64,000 bases of DNA from Paenibacillus abyssi (GCF_014640295.1 NZ_BMGR01000011.1:145052-209051), one strand, 5' to 3'. Counted from the stretch's first letter, positions 54,459 through 63,993 are shown. The notes: generated by a model from the letters alone, not told the origin. Translations and numbers: made by a program.

Positions 54459-55427
54459 TTGTCCATGAGTTCACTTGCCCAGGCAAAAACTGAGAAAAAA
54501 CTGCCGAACCTGACACTAAAAAGGAAACCGCTTACATTACAACTTTGGAAAGATCGATGGCTGTATTTATTCCTGTTGCCGGGCCTGCTTTACTTTATTG
54601 TCTTTAAGTATTTTCCCATGTGGGGGGTGTTAATGTCCTTCCAGAACTATCAGCCTCATTTGGGGTTTTGGAACAGCTCTTGGGTGGGCACGCAGCATTT
54701 TGAGCGTTTTTTCAGTGAACCCACATTTTGGATGCTTTCACGAAATACATTGTACATCGCGTTACTGGATTTGGTCGTTTTCTTCCCCGCAACTATTATC
54801 TTGGCCCTCCTATTGAATGAGATCAGAAGAGAGATGTTTAAACGCTGGGTTCAGACGTTGGTTTATGTTCCTCATTTCTTATCATGGGTAGTCGTTGTTG
54901 GGATATCGTATATTCTGCTGACCACGGAAGGGGGAGTAGTCAATGAGTTGATCGCTTGGCTCGGGTTTGAGAAAATTCCGTTTTTGATGAGCTCCGACTG
55001 GTTCCGGCCTTTGATCATACTGCAGATGCTCTGGAAGGATGCCGGATGGGGAACGATCATCTTTCTTGCCGCATTAGCAGGCGTAAATCCGCAATTATAT
55101 GAGGCAGCACGTATCGACGGCGCGAATCGCTGGCGGCTTTTATGGCACATTACGCTGCCGACAATCCGCAGTGTTATCGTCATTCTGCTTATCCTGCGCC
55201 TAGGCAACTTCCTGGATTTGGGCTTTGAGCAAATCTTCCTGATGGTGAATGCAATGAATCGGGAAGTCGGGGAAGTGTTTGACACCTACGTATATACGGT
55301 TGGAATCCGGCAGGGGCAATTCAGTTACAGCGCTGCCGTAGGCCTGTTCAAATCCGTAGTGGGCCTCATCCTCGTCTTCTTTGCAAATATGATGGCCAAA
55401 AAATATGGCGAAGAAGGAATTTTCTAA
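54459..55427 (+). CDS. Sugar ABC transporter permease (LplB-like)
   Basis: The 322-residue protein has six predicted membrane helices, with an N-terminal tail (KLPNLTLKRK). The EAA loop reads YEAARIDGANRWRLLWHITLPT, where the ATPase couples. The start is TTG at 54459 (AAAGGAGG seven bases before) rather than the ATG six bases later. It belongs to the CUT1-type permeases and works with the next two genes. No ATPase gene is in the locus. Confidence 0.92.
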   Translation: MSMSSLAQAKTEKKLPNLTLKRKPLTLQLWKDRWLYLFLLPGLLYFIVFKYFPMWGVLMSFQNYQPHLGFWNSSWVGTQHFERFFSEPTFWMLSRNTLYIALLDLVVFFPATIILALLLNEIRREMFKRWVQTLVYVPHFLSWVVVVGISYILLTTEGGVVNELIAWLGFEKIPFLMSSDWFRPLIILQMLWKDAGWGTIIFLAALAGVNPQLYEAARIDGANRWRLLWHITLPTIRSVIVILLILRLGNFLDLGFEQIFLMVNAMNREVGEVFDTYVYTVGIRQGQFSYSAAVGLFKSVVGLILVFFANMMAKKYGEEGIF

Positions 55428-55452
55428 TGACATCGACTAGGGAGGTGTAACC

Positions 55453-56310
55453 ATGCATCAGGATAATACCATAGGCAGCCGAATCTTCGATTACGCCAAT
55501 TACCTGTTTTTATTTCTCGTATCCCTCGCTGCGATCTTGCCCTTTATGTATGTAGTCATATCCTCATTCTCTACAGAGGCGGCCCTGATTCCGACCCAAT
55601 TCACAACAGCTGCCTACAATTATATTTTTACGACGAGTACATTTGTTCGAAGCCTGGGTGTTTCGGTGTATATTACGCTGTTCGGTACCATGATCAACCT
55701 GGTATTCACGTCCTTAATGGCATATTCCCTAGCGCATAAGCATTTGGCAGGCCGTCGCGTGATCCTGCTGATGGTAGTCTTTACGATGCTGTTCAACGGA
55801 GGGATGATCCCGACTTATTTCATCGTGAAAGCGACCGGCCTAATGAATACGATGTGGGCATTAATGATTCCCAATGCAATAAGCGCTTTTTATCTGATCA
55901 TATTAAAGAACTTCTTCCAGAGCATTCCCGATGAATTGAAGGAGTCGGCGCGGATGGACGGCGCCCACGAGCTGGGCATTCTGTTACGCATCGTGATTCC
56001 GCTGTCCTTGCCGGCGATGGCGGCCTTCGGCTTGTTTTATGCGGTTGGCCTCTGGAATCAGTATTTCAGTGCCGTCTTATATATCAATAGTCCGGAGAAA
56101 TGGCCAGTGCAGGTGTTGCTGCGGCAGGTGGTCATTCTATCCCAGGGTTCCATCGGGGATTCGGGCGAGATTGCCTCGGATACCGTGTTGTACGGGGAAG
56201 GCATCAAAATGGCGGTGATCGTGATCTCCACTGTTCCAATTCTGCTCGTGTATCCGTTTCTGCAGAAGCATTTCGCCAAAGGCGTATTACTCGGCTCGGT
56301 CAAAGGCTGA
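55453..56310 (+). CDS. Sugar ABC transporter permease (second subunit)
   Basis: The 285-residue protein has six membrane helices and the EAA loop ESARMDGAHELGILLRIVIP. It pairs with the LplB-like subunit to form the membrane channel. AGGGAGGTGTAACC precedes the ATG, 25 bases after the first permease. Its closest pattern is the YtcP-type second permease of oligosaccharide transporters. Confidence 0.93.
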   Translation: MHQDNTIGSRIFDYANYLFLFLVSLAAILPFMYVVISSFSTEAALIPTQFTTAAYNYIFTTSTFVRSLGVSVYITLFGTMINLVFTSLMAYSLAHKHLAGRRVILLMVVFTMLFNGGMIPTYFIVKATGLMNTMWALMIPNAISAFYLIILKNFFQSIPDELKESARMDGAHELGILLRIVIPLSLPAMAAFGLFYAVGLWNQYFSAVLYINSPEKWPVQVLLRQVVILSQGSIGDSGEIASDTVLYGEGIKMAVIVISTVPILLVYPFLQKHFAKGVLLGSVKG

Positions 56311-56365
56311 ACCTCGATTCATGTGATCGACAGCAATCCATTTTATATAACCAGGAGGTCGAAGA

Positions 56366-57898
56366 ATGAAAAAGTTACACTGGAGTACTGTCACCAAGCT
56401 GATTGCACTGTCGCTGTTCCTATTATTGATTACGGCTGCCTGCTCCAATGATGCGGGTGATCAACCAGGCCAAGCTGGTCAGGACGGCGTGGAAGGAAAT
56501 GCGCCGGCCGGGCCGCTCGACATCAAAATCATCATGCATTTTGACGGCATTGAATTTCCTCAAGCGGGCAATCCCGTTGAAACAGCGATGGAAGAGTACA
56601 CAAATACCGAATTGACGATCGAAGCCGCTCCAGGCTCGGTAACGGCTGAGAAGCTTCCGGCTATTGTAGCTTCCGGCGATATGCCGCAGGTGATAGGATC
56701 TTCCTGGTTCAAGGATCCTTATATGATCAATGCATTCAGGGGTGATGTGTTTTGGGAGATCGGCCCTTACTTGGAGGATTTCCCGAACCTGGCTTCCATC
56801 AACCCGATTATTTACAACAATATATCGATTGACGGAAAAATTTATGGTCTTCCAAGGGTCCGTCCGTTAGCGCGCGATGTATATATCTACCGGAAGGATT
56901 GGCTTGATCATCTAGGCTTGGAAGAACCAAAAACTGTCGAAGATTTTTATGAAATGCTGCGGGCGTTCACCTACGATGATCCGGATAACAACGGCCAAGA
57001 CGATACGTACGGCATGGCTGTCTCCGGCGTAGGGATGCAAAACCGGTTTGGCCCGCTCTACGGTTCCCCGAATAACTGGGAAGAGCGCGACGGACAGTTC
57101 GTGCATGCAGTGACCACGCCAGAATATTTGGATGGACTGAATTTCTTCAAAAAGCTGTATGACGATAAGCTTATATCTCGGGATTTTGCCGTGCTTCAGC
57201 GGGCGCAGTGGGAGGAAGCGTTCACCTCCGGCAAAGCAGGCGTATGGCCGGATACAAGCAATGCGATTGTTCGGATGTACAACCGTATGAAAGAAAGTAC
57301 ACCCGGCGTGGAACTGGGCGCCTTCAGCTTATTCGAAGGTCCATATGGGAATAGGGTGCCTGCAGGGGGAGGTCATAACGGCATCTTCGTATTCCCTAAA
57401 TCGTCGATAAAAACGGAAGAAGAGCTGAGGCAAATTTTAGGCTTCTTCGAGAAGCTTCAGGAAGAACAGATGCATACCTTGTTCAAATGGGGAGTTGAAG
57501 GCACTCACTATGAGCTGGTGGACGGCAAGCCTGTTCCAATCGAAGGATCGGATATTCATAATGACGTCATACTTCCTTACCGTTTGCCTTTGGGGATTAT
57601 ACCTGCGGAAGTAAACGCTCTGCAAGGTGATATAACAGAGCTGGAGATATTGGAAGAAAGGCTTCCGATAGAGAATGAACCGTATGCCATTCACGATGCG
57701 GCAATTAATCTGATCTCACCGACACAGTCGGAACGGGGGGCGCAGCTAAATACGATGATCACCGATGTCAACACCAAATATATCATGGGTGAGCTCGATG
57801 AGGCAGGCTGGCTGGAAGAGATCGAAAAATGGCGTTCCGCTGGCGGTGACCTCGTCGCTCAGGAGTATAGTGAGGAAGCCGGCAAAGTCCAGAAATAA
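56366..57898 (+). CDS. Sugar ABC transporter substrate-binding lipoprotein
   Basis: The 510-residue protein has a lipoprotein signal (lipobox near LLITAAC, Cys about 26). It shows the LplA-like family-1 binding fold: MHFDGIEFPQAG, SSWFKDPYMINAFRGD, LPRVRPLARDVYIYRKDWLD, AFTYDDPDNNGQDDTYGM. The Asp/Asn-rich loop DPDNNGQDDT looks like a calcium-binding site. It is the delivery protein for the permease pair. A strong terminator follows. Confidence 0.92.
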   Translation: MKKLHWSTVTKLIALSLFLLLITAACSNDAGDQPGQAGQDGVEGNAPAGPLDIKIIMHFDGIEFPQAGNPVETAMEEYTNTELTIEAAPGSVTAEKLPAIVASGDMPQVIGSSWFKDPYMINAFRGDVFWEIGPYLEDFPNLASINPIIYNNISIDGKIYGLPRVRPLARDVYIYRKDWLDHLGLEEPKTVEDFYEMLRAFTYDDPDNNGQDDTYGMAVSGVGMQNRFGPLYGSPNNWEERDGQFVHAVTTPEYLDGLNFFKKLYDDKLISRDFAVLQRAQWEEAFTSGKAGVWPDTSNAIVRMYNRMKESTPGVELGAFSLFEGPYGNRVPAGGGHNGIFVFPKSSIKTEEELRQILGFFEKLQEEQMHTLFKWGVEGTHYELVDGKPVPIEGSDIHNDVILPYRLPLGIIPAEVNALQGDITELEILEERLPIENEPYAIHDAAINLISPTQSERGAQLNTMITDVNTKYIMGELDEAGWLEEIEKWRSAGGDLVAQEYSEEAGKVQK

Positions 57899-57913
57899 TC
57901 TAGCTCAAGATAT

Positions 57914-57950
57914 AATAGAGTAACTTTTCTAAAGGTTACTCTATTTTTTT
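57914..57950 (+). terminator. Terminator between the two binding-protein genes
   Basis: AATAGAGTAAC and GTTACTCTATT form a stem with a ten-base loop and a TTTTTTT tail. The second binding-protein gene probably has its own transcript or read-through. Confidence 0.85.
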
Positions 57951-58072
57951 ATTCTTTTTCCCCGTGTAATTGCGATAGAATAGATAAAGATAAAGAAGGG
58001 GGTGTCGACTTCAAAAATTTTTTTGAAAGGCCTTTCATAACGTTAATCATTCTGTTTCTGATTGCATTATGC

Positions 58073-59548
58073 TTGGGGTACTGGCAGCTCACAAGAAACG
58101 CGATTTATGTTGAGAAGGAACATGTCCCAACAACACCAGAAGACCGGGAATACACGATCTATACGCATTTTGACGGAATCGAATTCCCGCCTCCGGGCAA
58201 TGAAATCGAGCGGGCGATCGAAGCTTATACCGGAAAGCGGCTCACTTTTGAGGCAATACCGGCATCTACGATGGAGGAGATTATGCCTGTTATGATCGCC
58301 TCCGAGGATACGCCTGACGTGATTTCCAGCTCGTGGTTCAAGGAAGCCTATATGATTAATGCCTTCCGCGGTGATGTCTTTTGGGAGATCGGCCCCTTTT
58401 TGAAGGATTATCCGAACTTGTCCCGTGTTCCCGCCGACACCTATGCCAATACCTCAATCGACGGCAAAATTTACGGGCTGCCGAAGGTTCGGCCTCTGGC
58501 CAGGGATGTGTACATTTACCGGAAGGATTGGTTGGACAACCTGGGCATGAAAGAGCCCGACACGCTGGAAGAATTTTATAAAATGTTGCAAGCGTTTACG
58601 TACGATGATCCCGACCGTAACGGACAGGATGATACATTCGGAATGACGGTCTCGGGCGTTGGAATCCAGACAAGATTCGCGACCATGTTTGGAGCACCTA
58701 ATGAATGGAAAGCCGGCGACGAAGCATTCATGGCATCCGTTACAACGGAAGTCTATTTCGAGGCATTGGAATTTTTCAAAGCTTTGTATGACGAAAAACT
58801 AATTTCTCAGGATTTTGCCTTGATCGGGCGTCCGAAGTGGGAGGAAGCTTTCTCGACGGGAAAAGCAGGGGTATGGCCGGATACAAGCAATGCAGCGGCT
58901 CGGATGTACAAACGTATTAAACGAAATTTTCCTGATGCGGAGATTGGCATGTTTTCCTTGCTGGAAGGGCCGGGAGGAACTCAATTAGCGGCTGGCAACG
59001 GGCATAATGGAATCTTCGTGTTTCCGAAATCATCCCTCCAAACGGAGGAAGAGTTAAAAGAAATGCTGGATTTTTTTGAGAAATTAAGTGAAGAGCCGAT
59101 GGCAACCTTGTTGAAATGGGGCATTGAGGGCAAACATTACGAATTGGTAAACGGGAAGCCTGTACCGATCGCTGGTGCTGATCTTCATAATGAGGTGTTC
59201 CTGCCTTACCAGCTTCCGCTCAGTATTATTCCCGTCCAAGAGAATGCGCTTGTTGGACATGCATCCCTCTTAGAGTTACAAGAAATTCAAATATCGATCG
59301 AGAATGAACCCTATGCTGTGAAAAATCCGGCTCTGCCATTAACTTCTGAAACCGAGATAAAGATTGGTTCCCAGTTGAACACGCTTATCTCGGATGCTAA
59401 TACCCGGTTTATTATGGGATTGCTGGATGAACAAGGCTGGCGCAGTGAGATTGAGAGATGGAGAAGGATCGGCGGAGATCGAATGGCCAAAGAGTACGCG
59501 GAGGAGTATGTCAAATTAAACGGGCAATCCACGGAGGCAGGAGGATGA
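58073..59548 (+). CDS. Second binding-protein paralogue with apparent N-terminal frame break
   Basis: The 491-residue reading (TTG at 58073) is a paralogue of the preceding binding protein: HFDGIEFPPPG, SSWFKEAYMINAFRGD, LPKVRPLARDVYIYRKDWLD and the calcium-loop DPDRNGQDDT match. In-frame coding continues upstream without a start, giving a membrane helix LIILFLIALCLGYW, so this is not a lipoprotein but a signal-anchored form. GTG at 58002, after AAGAAGGGG, would give a normal start if the T-run at 58018-58024 had eight instead of seven T. This implies a frameshift, sequence error or slippage. Confidence 0.78.
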   Translation: MGYWQLTRNAIYVEKEHVPTTPEDREYTIYTHFDGIEFPPPGNEIERAIEAYTGKRLTFEAIPASTMEEIMPVMIASEDTPDVISSSWFKEAYMINAFRGDVFWEIGPFLKDYPNLSRVPADTYANTSIDGKIYGLPKVRPLARDVYIYRKDWLDNLGMKEPDTLEEFYKMLQAFTYDDPDRNGQDDTFGMTVSGVGIQTRFATMFGAPNEWKAGDEAFMASVTTEVYFEALEFFKALYDEKLISQDFALIGRPKWEEAFSTGKAGVWPDTSNAAARMYKRIKRNFPDAEIGMFSLLEGPGGTQLAAGNGHNGIFVFPKSSLQTEEELKEMLDFFEKLSEEPMATLLKWGIEGKHYELVNGKPVPIAGADLHNEVFLPYQLPLSIIPVQENALVGHASLLELQEIQISIENEPYAVKNPALPLTSETEIKIGSQLNTLISDANTRFIMGLLDEQGWRSEIERWRRIGGDRMAKEYAEEYVKLNGQSTEAGG

Positions 59549-59551
59549 ACT

Positions 59552-61843
59552 TTGATGTCTCATTTTCCACAGTATTTTAAAAGACTGCTGCTTTTTAGCC
59601 TAATAATCGGCGCATTGCCCCTTATCATTCTGGGCAGCTATTCTTATATCAAATCTTCAGAAATAATCCGTGAGAAAGTCAATGAAAGCAATATGCAAAT
59701 CCTCCTGCAGACGCAAATGAGGGTTGAACAGGTGTTTGAAACCATTGATTACTCGGTTACGCAGTTTATCAGTTCCTCGATCCTTCAAGCTGCCATGGAA
59801 CAATCCATTTCACCTGAGGATTTTGTAATGTACCGGGAGCTGGGGAACAGTCTGCGAAAGCTGCAGCTGAAAAAATTAGGCATTGATGAGATTTATTTAG
59901 TCAATATCGACAAAGACTGGATCATCCGTACCGAAAGCGTAGAAAAATATAGTAATTTTAAGTTGCATTCATTATTTCAGCAGTATGCGCTGCTGTCATC
60001 AACCTCAGCCTGGGTAAACGAAGAAAACAGCCCATGGATCCGTCTTGTCAAAAAATTACCCATCCTCACCTTTTCCACCCATCCCAAGGGCATGATCGTC
60101 TTGAATATTAACAAAAACAACATCAATGAGCTCTTATCCCAGAACCAACGCTTGGGAGATGTCTTGATCCTGGACGAAAAGCATCGCATTGTGTCCGGAC
60201 GTTACCCATCATACGCCGACGATGATTTATTATTAACCCGGATTGCTGAACAGCTCGCGGATTCCGCAGCCGATCAGGGACACTTTACGATGGATATCAA
60301 CAAGATGAAGGCAGGGATCACCTACCGCAAATCTTCTTATAATAACTGGACCTATATATCGGCCGTCTCCATTAATGAAATTACAAAAGAATCAAGAGCG
60401 ATCGGATTAGTAACCGTCTTTTCCTGTATTGTGATATTCGGTATCGTAAGTATCATTGCCTATTTGGGTGCCAATCGAATCTATTATCCCATTCGCAAGC
60501 TATATCAATCGATTCAACTGTCTGCCAGCGCGGTATCTAAAGACGCCCGCAAAGATGGCTCCTCCGCCAAGAATTGCGAGCTTTCATATATTGCGGAACG
60601 TATACAGGCCTTAGTGAACAATGGAACCCAGCTGGAGCACGAGCTTCAAAGCCAGGTTAAGCTGATGAAAGAACTGTTTGTTCTGAAGCTGTTCTTGGGA
60701 CAAATTACGATCAAAGAGGCCTACGGGAAGATCCGGTATTTCGGGTATCCGTCCACCTGGAAATGGCTGAGTGTGCTGACGCTGCAAATCGATTCTTTGG
60801 AAGGCACGAAATTCCGGAAGCAGGATAAGGCGCTTCTGCTCTTTTCAATCAATAATATTGTAAACGAATTAATCCCTTCCAAAGAACGGTTTAGTCCGAT
60901 ACTGATTAACAATGACCAAATCACGCTGCATGTCAGCTCAATTGAACATGAACAGGAATACAAGAAGTATATTGAGCATCTCGCAGAAACGATAAGGAAT
61001 TCGGTATTTCATTATTTGAAAATCAAGGTGAGTATCGGAATCAGCCGTCCATTTAAGGACTTGGAAGATATTGTTAACGCCTATGAAGAAAGTAAAGATG
61101 CGCTTAAATATCGCTTTCGCTTAGGTGACAGCATTATACTGAGCATCGAAAATATTACTTCGCAGCGTCCGGATCCGTCTTATCTCTCCAAACATACAAT
61201 CCAAGAGCTTATCGAATCGATCAGAAGGATGGATCGGAGTAAAGCGGAAGAAAATGTCAAGCAGTGTTTTGCAGAAACGCTTAAGAAAAAGCCAAACTAT
61301 CATGAATATCAATTCATTATCATCCATTTGCTCGCGAAATTACTGGAAATTGTTCAGGAGAGCGGGGAATCGGTTACTTCCTTATTCGGTGAAAAATCAA
61401 TAGTAGAGCAACTGCTTGAACTGAATTCCAATGATGATATTGAAGCTTTTTTCAAGCGTTCGATCGTGGAACCGATTATAGACTTTCTGGAACAAAGAAA
61501 GGAATCCCAAAATTTCAACATCACCGAGCATATAAAAGAGATGATAAAACATGAGTTTGAGACCGATTTATCGCTTGAGAGCTGCGCGGCCAGGATGAAC
61601 TTTCATCCGAGCTATATCAGCCGCGTATTCAAAAAAGACATGAATCTGAGCTTCAGTGACTATCTGGCACAATACCGGCTCGAGATGACCAAGAAGTGGT
61701 TGAGAGAGACGGACATGAAGGTTTCTGAAATTGCCGAAAGGCTTCATTACAACAGCTCAGCTTCATTCATCCGCTATTTCCGCAATATGGAAGGCATGAC
61801 ACCAGGTCAATACAAGAAAAGTCATGCATCAATTAAGGGCTAA
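59552..61843 (+). CDS. Membrane-bound AraC-family regulator
   Basis: The 763-residue protein has two membrane helices (about residues 12-32 and 282-305) flanking an outside Cache-like sensor. A HAMP-like linker (RIYYPIRKLYQSI) and a C-terminal AraC helix-turn-helix pair (about 655-757) follow. The latter reads LESCAARMNFHPSYISRVF and SEIAERLHYNSSASFIRYF. It may sense a sugar outside and regulate the transporter. The gene begins three bases after the paralogue, at TTG or ATG after GGAGGCAGGAGG. Confidence 0.9.
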   Translation: MMSHFPQYFKRLLLFSLIIGALPLIILGSYSYIKSSEIIREKVNESNMQILLQTQMRVEQVFETIDYSVTQFISSSILQAAMEQSISPEDFVMYRELGNSLRKLQLKKLGIDEIYLVNIDKDWIIRTESVEKYSNFKLHSLFQQYALLSSTSAWVNEENSPWIRLVKKLPILTFSTHPKGMIVLNINKNNINELLSQNQRLGDVLILDEKHRIVSGRYPSYADDDLLLTRIAEQLADSAADQGHFTMDINKMKAGITYRKSSYNNWTYISAVSINEITKESRAIGLVTVFSCIVIFGIVSIIAYLGANRIYYPIRKLYQSIQLSASAVSKDARKDGSSAKNCELSYIAERIQALVNNGTQLEHELQSQVKLMKELFVLKLFLGQITIKEAYGKIRYFGYPSTWKWLSVLTLQIDSLEGTKFRKQDKALLLFSINNIVNELIPSKERFSPILINNDQITLHVSSIEHEQEYKKYIEHLAETIRNSVFHYLKIKVSIGISRPFKDLEDIVNAYEESKDALKYRFRLGDSIILSIENITSQRPDPSYLSKHTIQELIESIRRMDRSKAEENVKQCFAETLKKKPNYHEYQFIIIHLLAKLLEIVQESGESVTSLFGEKSIVEQLLELNSNDDIEAFFKRSIVEPIIDFLEQRKESQNFNITEHIKEMIKHEFETDLSLESCAARMNFHPSYISRVFKKDMNLSFSDYLAQYRLEMTKKWLRETDMKVSEIAERLHYNSSASFIRYFRNMEGMTPGQYKKSHASIKG

Positions 61844-61845
61844 AA

Positions 61846-62235
61846 ATGTCTAAGACACAAAGGCAGCTCAAGGATGCTGGCTGGGAAGATCGGGATGGAG
61901 ATGGTATTGTAGAGAAGAGCTCCTTAAAAGCCGAATTTATCTTGATATATCCGTCAAGTGACGTGACCCGTCAATCCTTGGCGATTGCGGCAGCCGACAT
62001 GATTAGACCCTTAGGGATCAATATGATTGTTGTAGGAAAAAGCTGGGACGATATCGGCAAAATGATGAACTCCAGCGCAGTCCTTTTGGGCTGGGGCAGC
62101 CATGATCCACTTGAAATGTATAGTATATACAGCAGCAAAAATGCGGGAGTAGAATTTTACAACCCTGGTTTTTACCATAACCTTCTCCCAATGCCTTACC
62201 AACCGGTTGTTTGTTTGAGCCCTTCTGCCACCTAG
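61846..62235 (+). pseudogene. Nickel/peptide ABC binding-protein relic
   Basis: The frame shows QLKDAGWEDRDGDGIVEK, YPSSDVTRQSLAIAAADMIRP, GWGSHDPLEMYSIYSSKNAG, the late part of family-5 binding proteins (NikA/DppA). There is no N-terminus or signal peptide, and the ATG is accidental. The fragment begins two bases after the AraC stop, so the junction is a deletion point. After about residue 113 the sequence is unrelated. Confidence 0.8.
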
Positions 62236-62245
62236 CTGCTCCCGA

Positions 62246-62581
62246 ATGCGCAGCAAGACAGCCGAAGAAACAGCAGGTTCGAGGCGGACTATAGAACCTG
62301 GAGAAATTGTCGGCTTATTTGGTTCGAGCGGCAGCGGCAAAACAACATTATCGCGCATTTTGTCAGGGTTTTTAAAGCTGCAGGAGGGAGCCATAACCTT
62401 GCAAGGGAAGGGATATCATCCTGTCCAGCTCGTATCGCAGCATCCGGAGAAGGCAGTTAATCCGCGTTGGCGTATACGGGACATTATGAGGGATGGGGTG
62501 GGGAGCCATGAGTCTGGTCTATTGAAAAGACTATGCGCCAGGATTATAAATTTTAGGCAGCACGTCACTGTCAATGGATGA
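62246..62581 (+). pseudogene. ABC ATPase relic (NikE/DppF-type)
   Basis: The frame reads [20 protein letters not shown] (Walker A) and then [20 protein letters not shown], the Q-loop of peptide or nickel importer ATPases. The signature LSGGQ and Walker B are absent because the gene is truncated. It follows the binding-protein relic, so the middle of a nik-like operon was deleted. Confidence 0.8.
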
Positions 62582-62653
62582 ACGTGGGGTTTAAAAATCT
62601 CGATCCCTGCAACATTGGAATTTGCGGCTGAAACCCTGTATCCTTCTGAAACG

Positions 62654-62689
62654 ATCAACAGCCGGGCAGCGATCTGTCCGGCTGTTGAT
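62654..62689. terminator. Inverted repeat near the 62705 gene
   Basis: ATCAACAGCCGG and CCGGCTGTTGAT match exactly with a 12-base spacer. It lies just past the minus-strand ORF and probably ends it. The T-run is short. Confidence 0.6.
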
Positions 62690-62704
62690 TCTCAGCAGAT
62701 ACAG

Positions 62705-62875
62705 TTACCTTGCTCGAAACATCCTTTGAAATGCACGGAACATATTGTTAGTCACATTTCTGTTTGGACGGTTCCGCGTTAATCCAAGGGCAGTTGCTCC
62801 AAGCCCCACCGCCAATATAGACATGATGGTTCTTCGATTATTCAGTCTTCCCATTAGTGTCTGAAACATCTGCAT
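62705..62875 (-). CDS. Small membrane protein (56 aa, DUF3918-like)
   Basis: The protein reads MQMFQTLMGRLNNRRTIMSI and ends RMFRAR. A single hydrophobic helix (IMSILAVGLGATALGL) follows a basic segment, and the tail is rich in Asn and Arg. AAGGCGGTGAG precedes the ATG. The pattern is like the small DUF3918/YrzQ-type membrane proteins. The function is unknown. Confidence 0.65.
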   Translation of the reverse strand: MQMFQTLMGRLNNRRTIMSILAVGLGATALGLTRNRPNRNVTNNMFRAFQRMFRAR

Positions 62876-63008
62876 GAGAGCTCACCGCCTTATGAATGAT
62901 GTGGAACATCTTTATTTTGGCTTAGAACCTCACCATTCATTCATGTGATGTTTTTCTTGTGATTTATTGCAGGTAGGATGAGCAGACTGGACCGACCGCA
63001 GCACGTAG

Positions 63009-63420
63009 ATGGCGGAGCGGTTTGCCGACGGGGTCCTGTCAGTGATCCGGGAATATGAATTACCATGGATCGTTAAACGATTAGGCTGCCGGTCCGAATA
63101 CTGGTTCCGAGACACATCCCCTCGCAATGGCGGGGAAGTCGCCGCTGCCGTCGACTATGAATTGGACTGGTACATGCATCTGACTGCGCTGAACCGTGGG
63201 ATCCTCATGACGCCGTTTCACAACATGGTGCTGATTTCCTCCATACGTCTACGGCGGTCATTGAAGCGCATACCCAGGTATTCCGAGAGTGCGTGGAGGC
63301 TCTACTGGTGACTAACGAGATACAGGGTTATTTCGAAGGTTTACGTGATGCCCGTAACGAGAACTCGACAGACATCAGAAAAAGGCTACCGAAAGTATTG
63401 GGTCGGCAGCCTGTTGAGCT
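63009..63420 (+). pseudogene. Class-III aminotransferase (HemL-like) relic with frameshift
   Basis: The first frame reads AERFADGVLSVIREYELPW, LGCRSEYWFRDTSPRNGGEV and ALNRGILMTPFHNMVLIS, a late part of glutamate-1-semialdehyde-type aminotransferases. After about 63240 the coding moves to another frame (TAVIEAHTQVFRECVEALL). A stop codon directly precedes the ATG, and the PLP-binding half is missing. Confidence 0.75.
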
Positions 63421-63446
63421 ATTGGGGAGCATGGCTAAAAGCATGT

Positions 63447-63827
63447 TCAATCTTCTTTAATAAACCATAGTGGATCGTTGCAATCAACTTCACCATTATA
63501 GTTGATCAGAATCTCATCTCCTGCATTTATATCTGTATAGGCATAGAAGTCAAAGGTGTGATTCTCAAAGTTAATTTCATACGTGGCATTAGGCGTATAG
63601 GAATGGTTAAATAAGCTGCCATATCCCAAGAGGATGGCCGTGTGGTTAGCACCATACTCATACACATAATCTGCAAGTATTGTCTTCTCTATGAAAACAT
63701 GGTCTTCATTAAGATAAGGAATGACCGGTGCTTCATGAATAAGCTCACCTTTTGCTATATCGCGTGTCGCAAATACCCCTCTATTGAACTCCCCATTGCT
63801 AAGTTTAGAAATCTTTATCTCAATCAT
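63447..63827 (-). CDS. Small SET-domain protein
   Basis: The 126-residue protein is a compact SET domain: RGVFATRDIAKGELIHEAPV at the start, GYGSLFNHSYTPNATY (the NHS motif that forms the pseudoknot and binds S-adenosylmethionine) and AGDEILINYNGE at the end. Single-domain SET proteins are protein lysine methyltransferase candidates. AGGTGACC precedes the ATG. It lies alone in a decayed region. Confidence 0.85.
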   Translation of the reverse strand: MIEIKISKLSNGEFNRGVFATRDIAKGELIHEAPVIPYLNEDHVFIEKTILADYVYEYGANHTAILLGYGSLFNHSYTPNATYEINFENHTFDFYAYTDINAGDEILINYNGEVDCNDPLWFIKED

Positions 63828-63947
63828 CTGGTCACCTGCGCACTCTTTAGTCTATGGATTCTTCTTACTCGTTTGATAACATTTGAAATTATAATTTTAA
63901 CGCATTCCCGGTAAAACGGCAAGCGAAACAATCAGTTAACTGTCGTT

Positions 63948-63993
63948 GTTCTGTGATAATGTCACCCCATAACTGTTCTGAGATAATGTCACC
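63948..63993. repeat. Direct repeats at the right edge (possible IS21-like end)
   Basis: GTTCTGTGATAATGTCACC (63948-63966) is repeated as GTTCTGAGATAATGTCACC (63975-63993). Tandem 19-base repeats with one mismatch near an element tip are typical of IS21-type ends. The element would continue outside the window. The rest of 63828-64000 has no gene. Confidence 0.5.
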
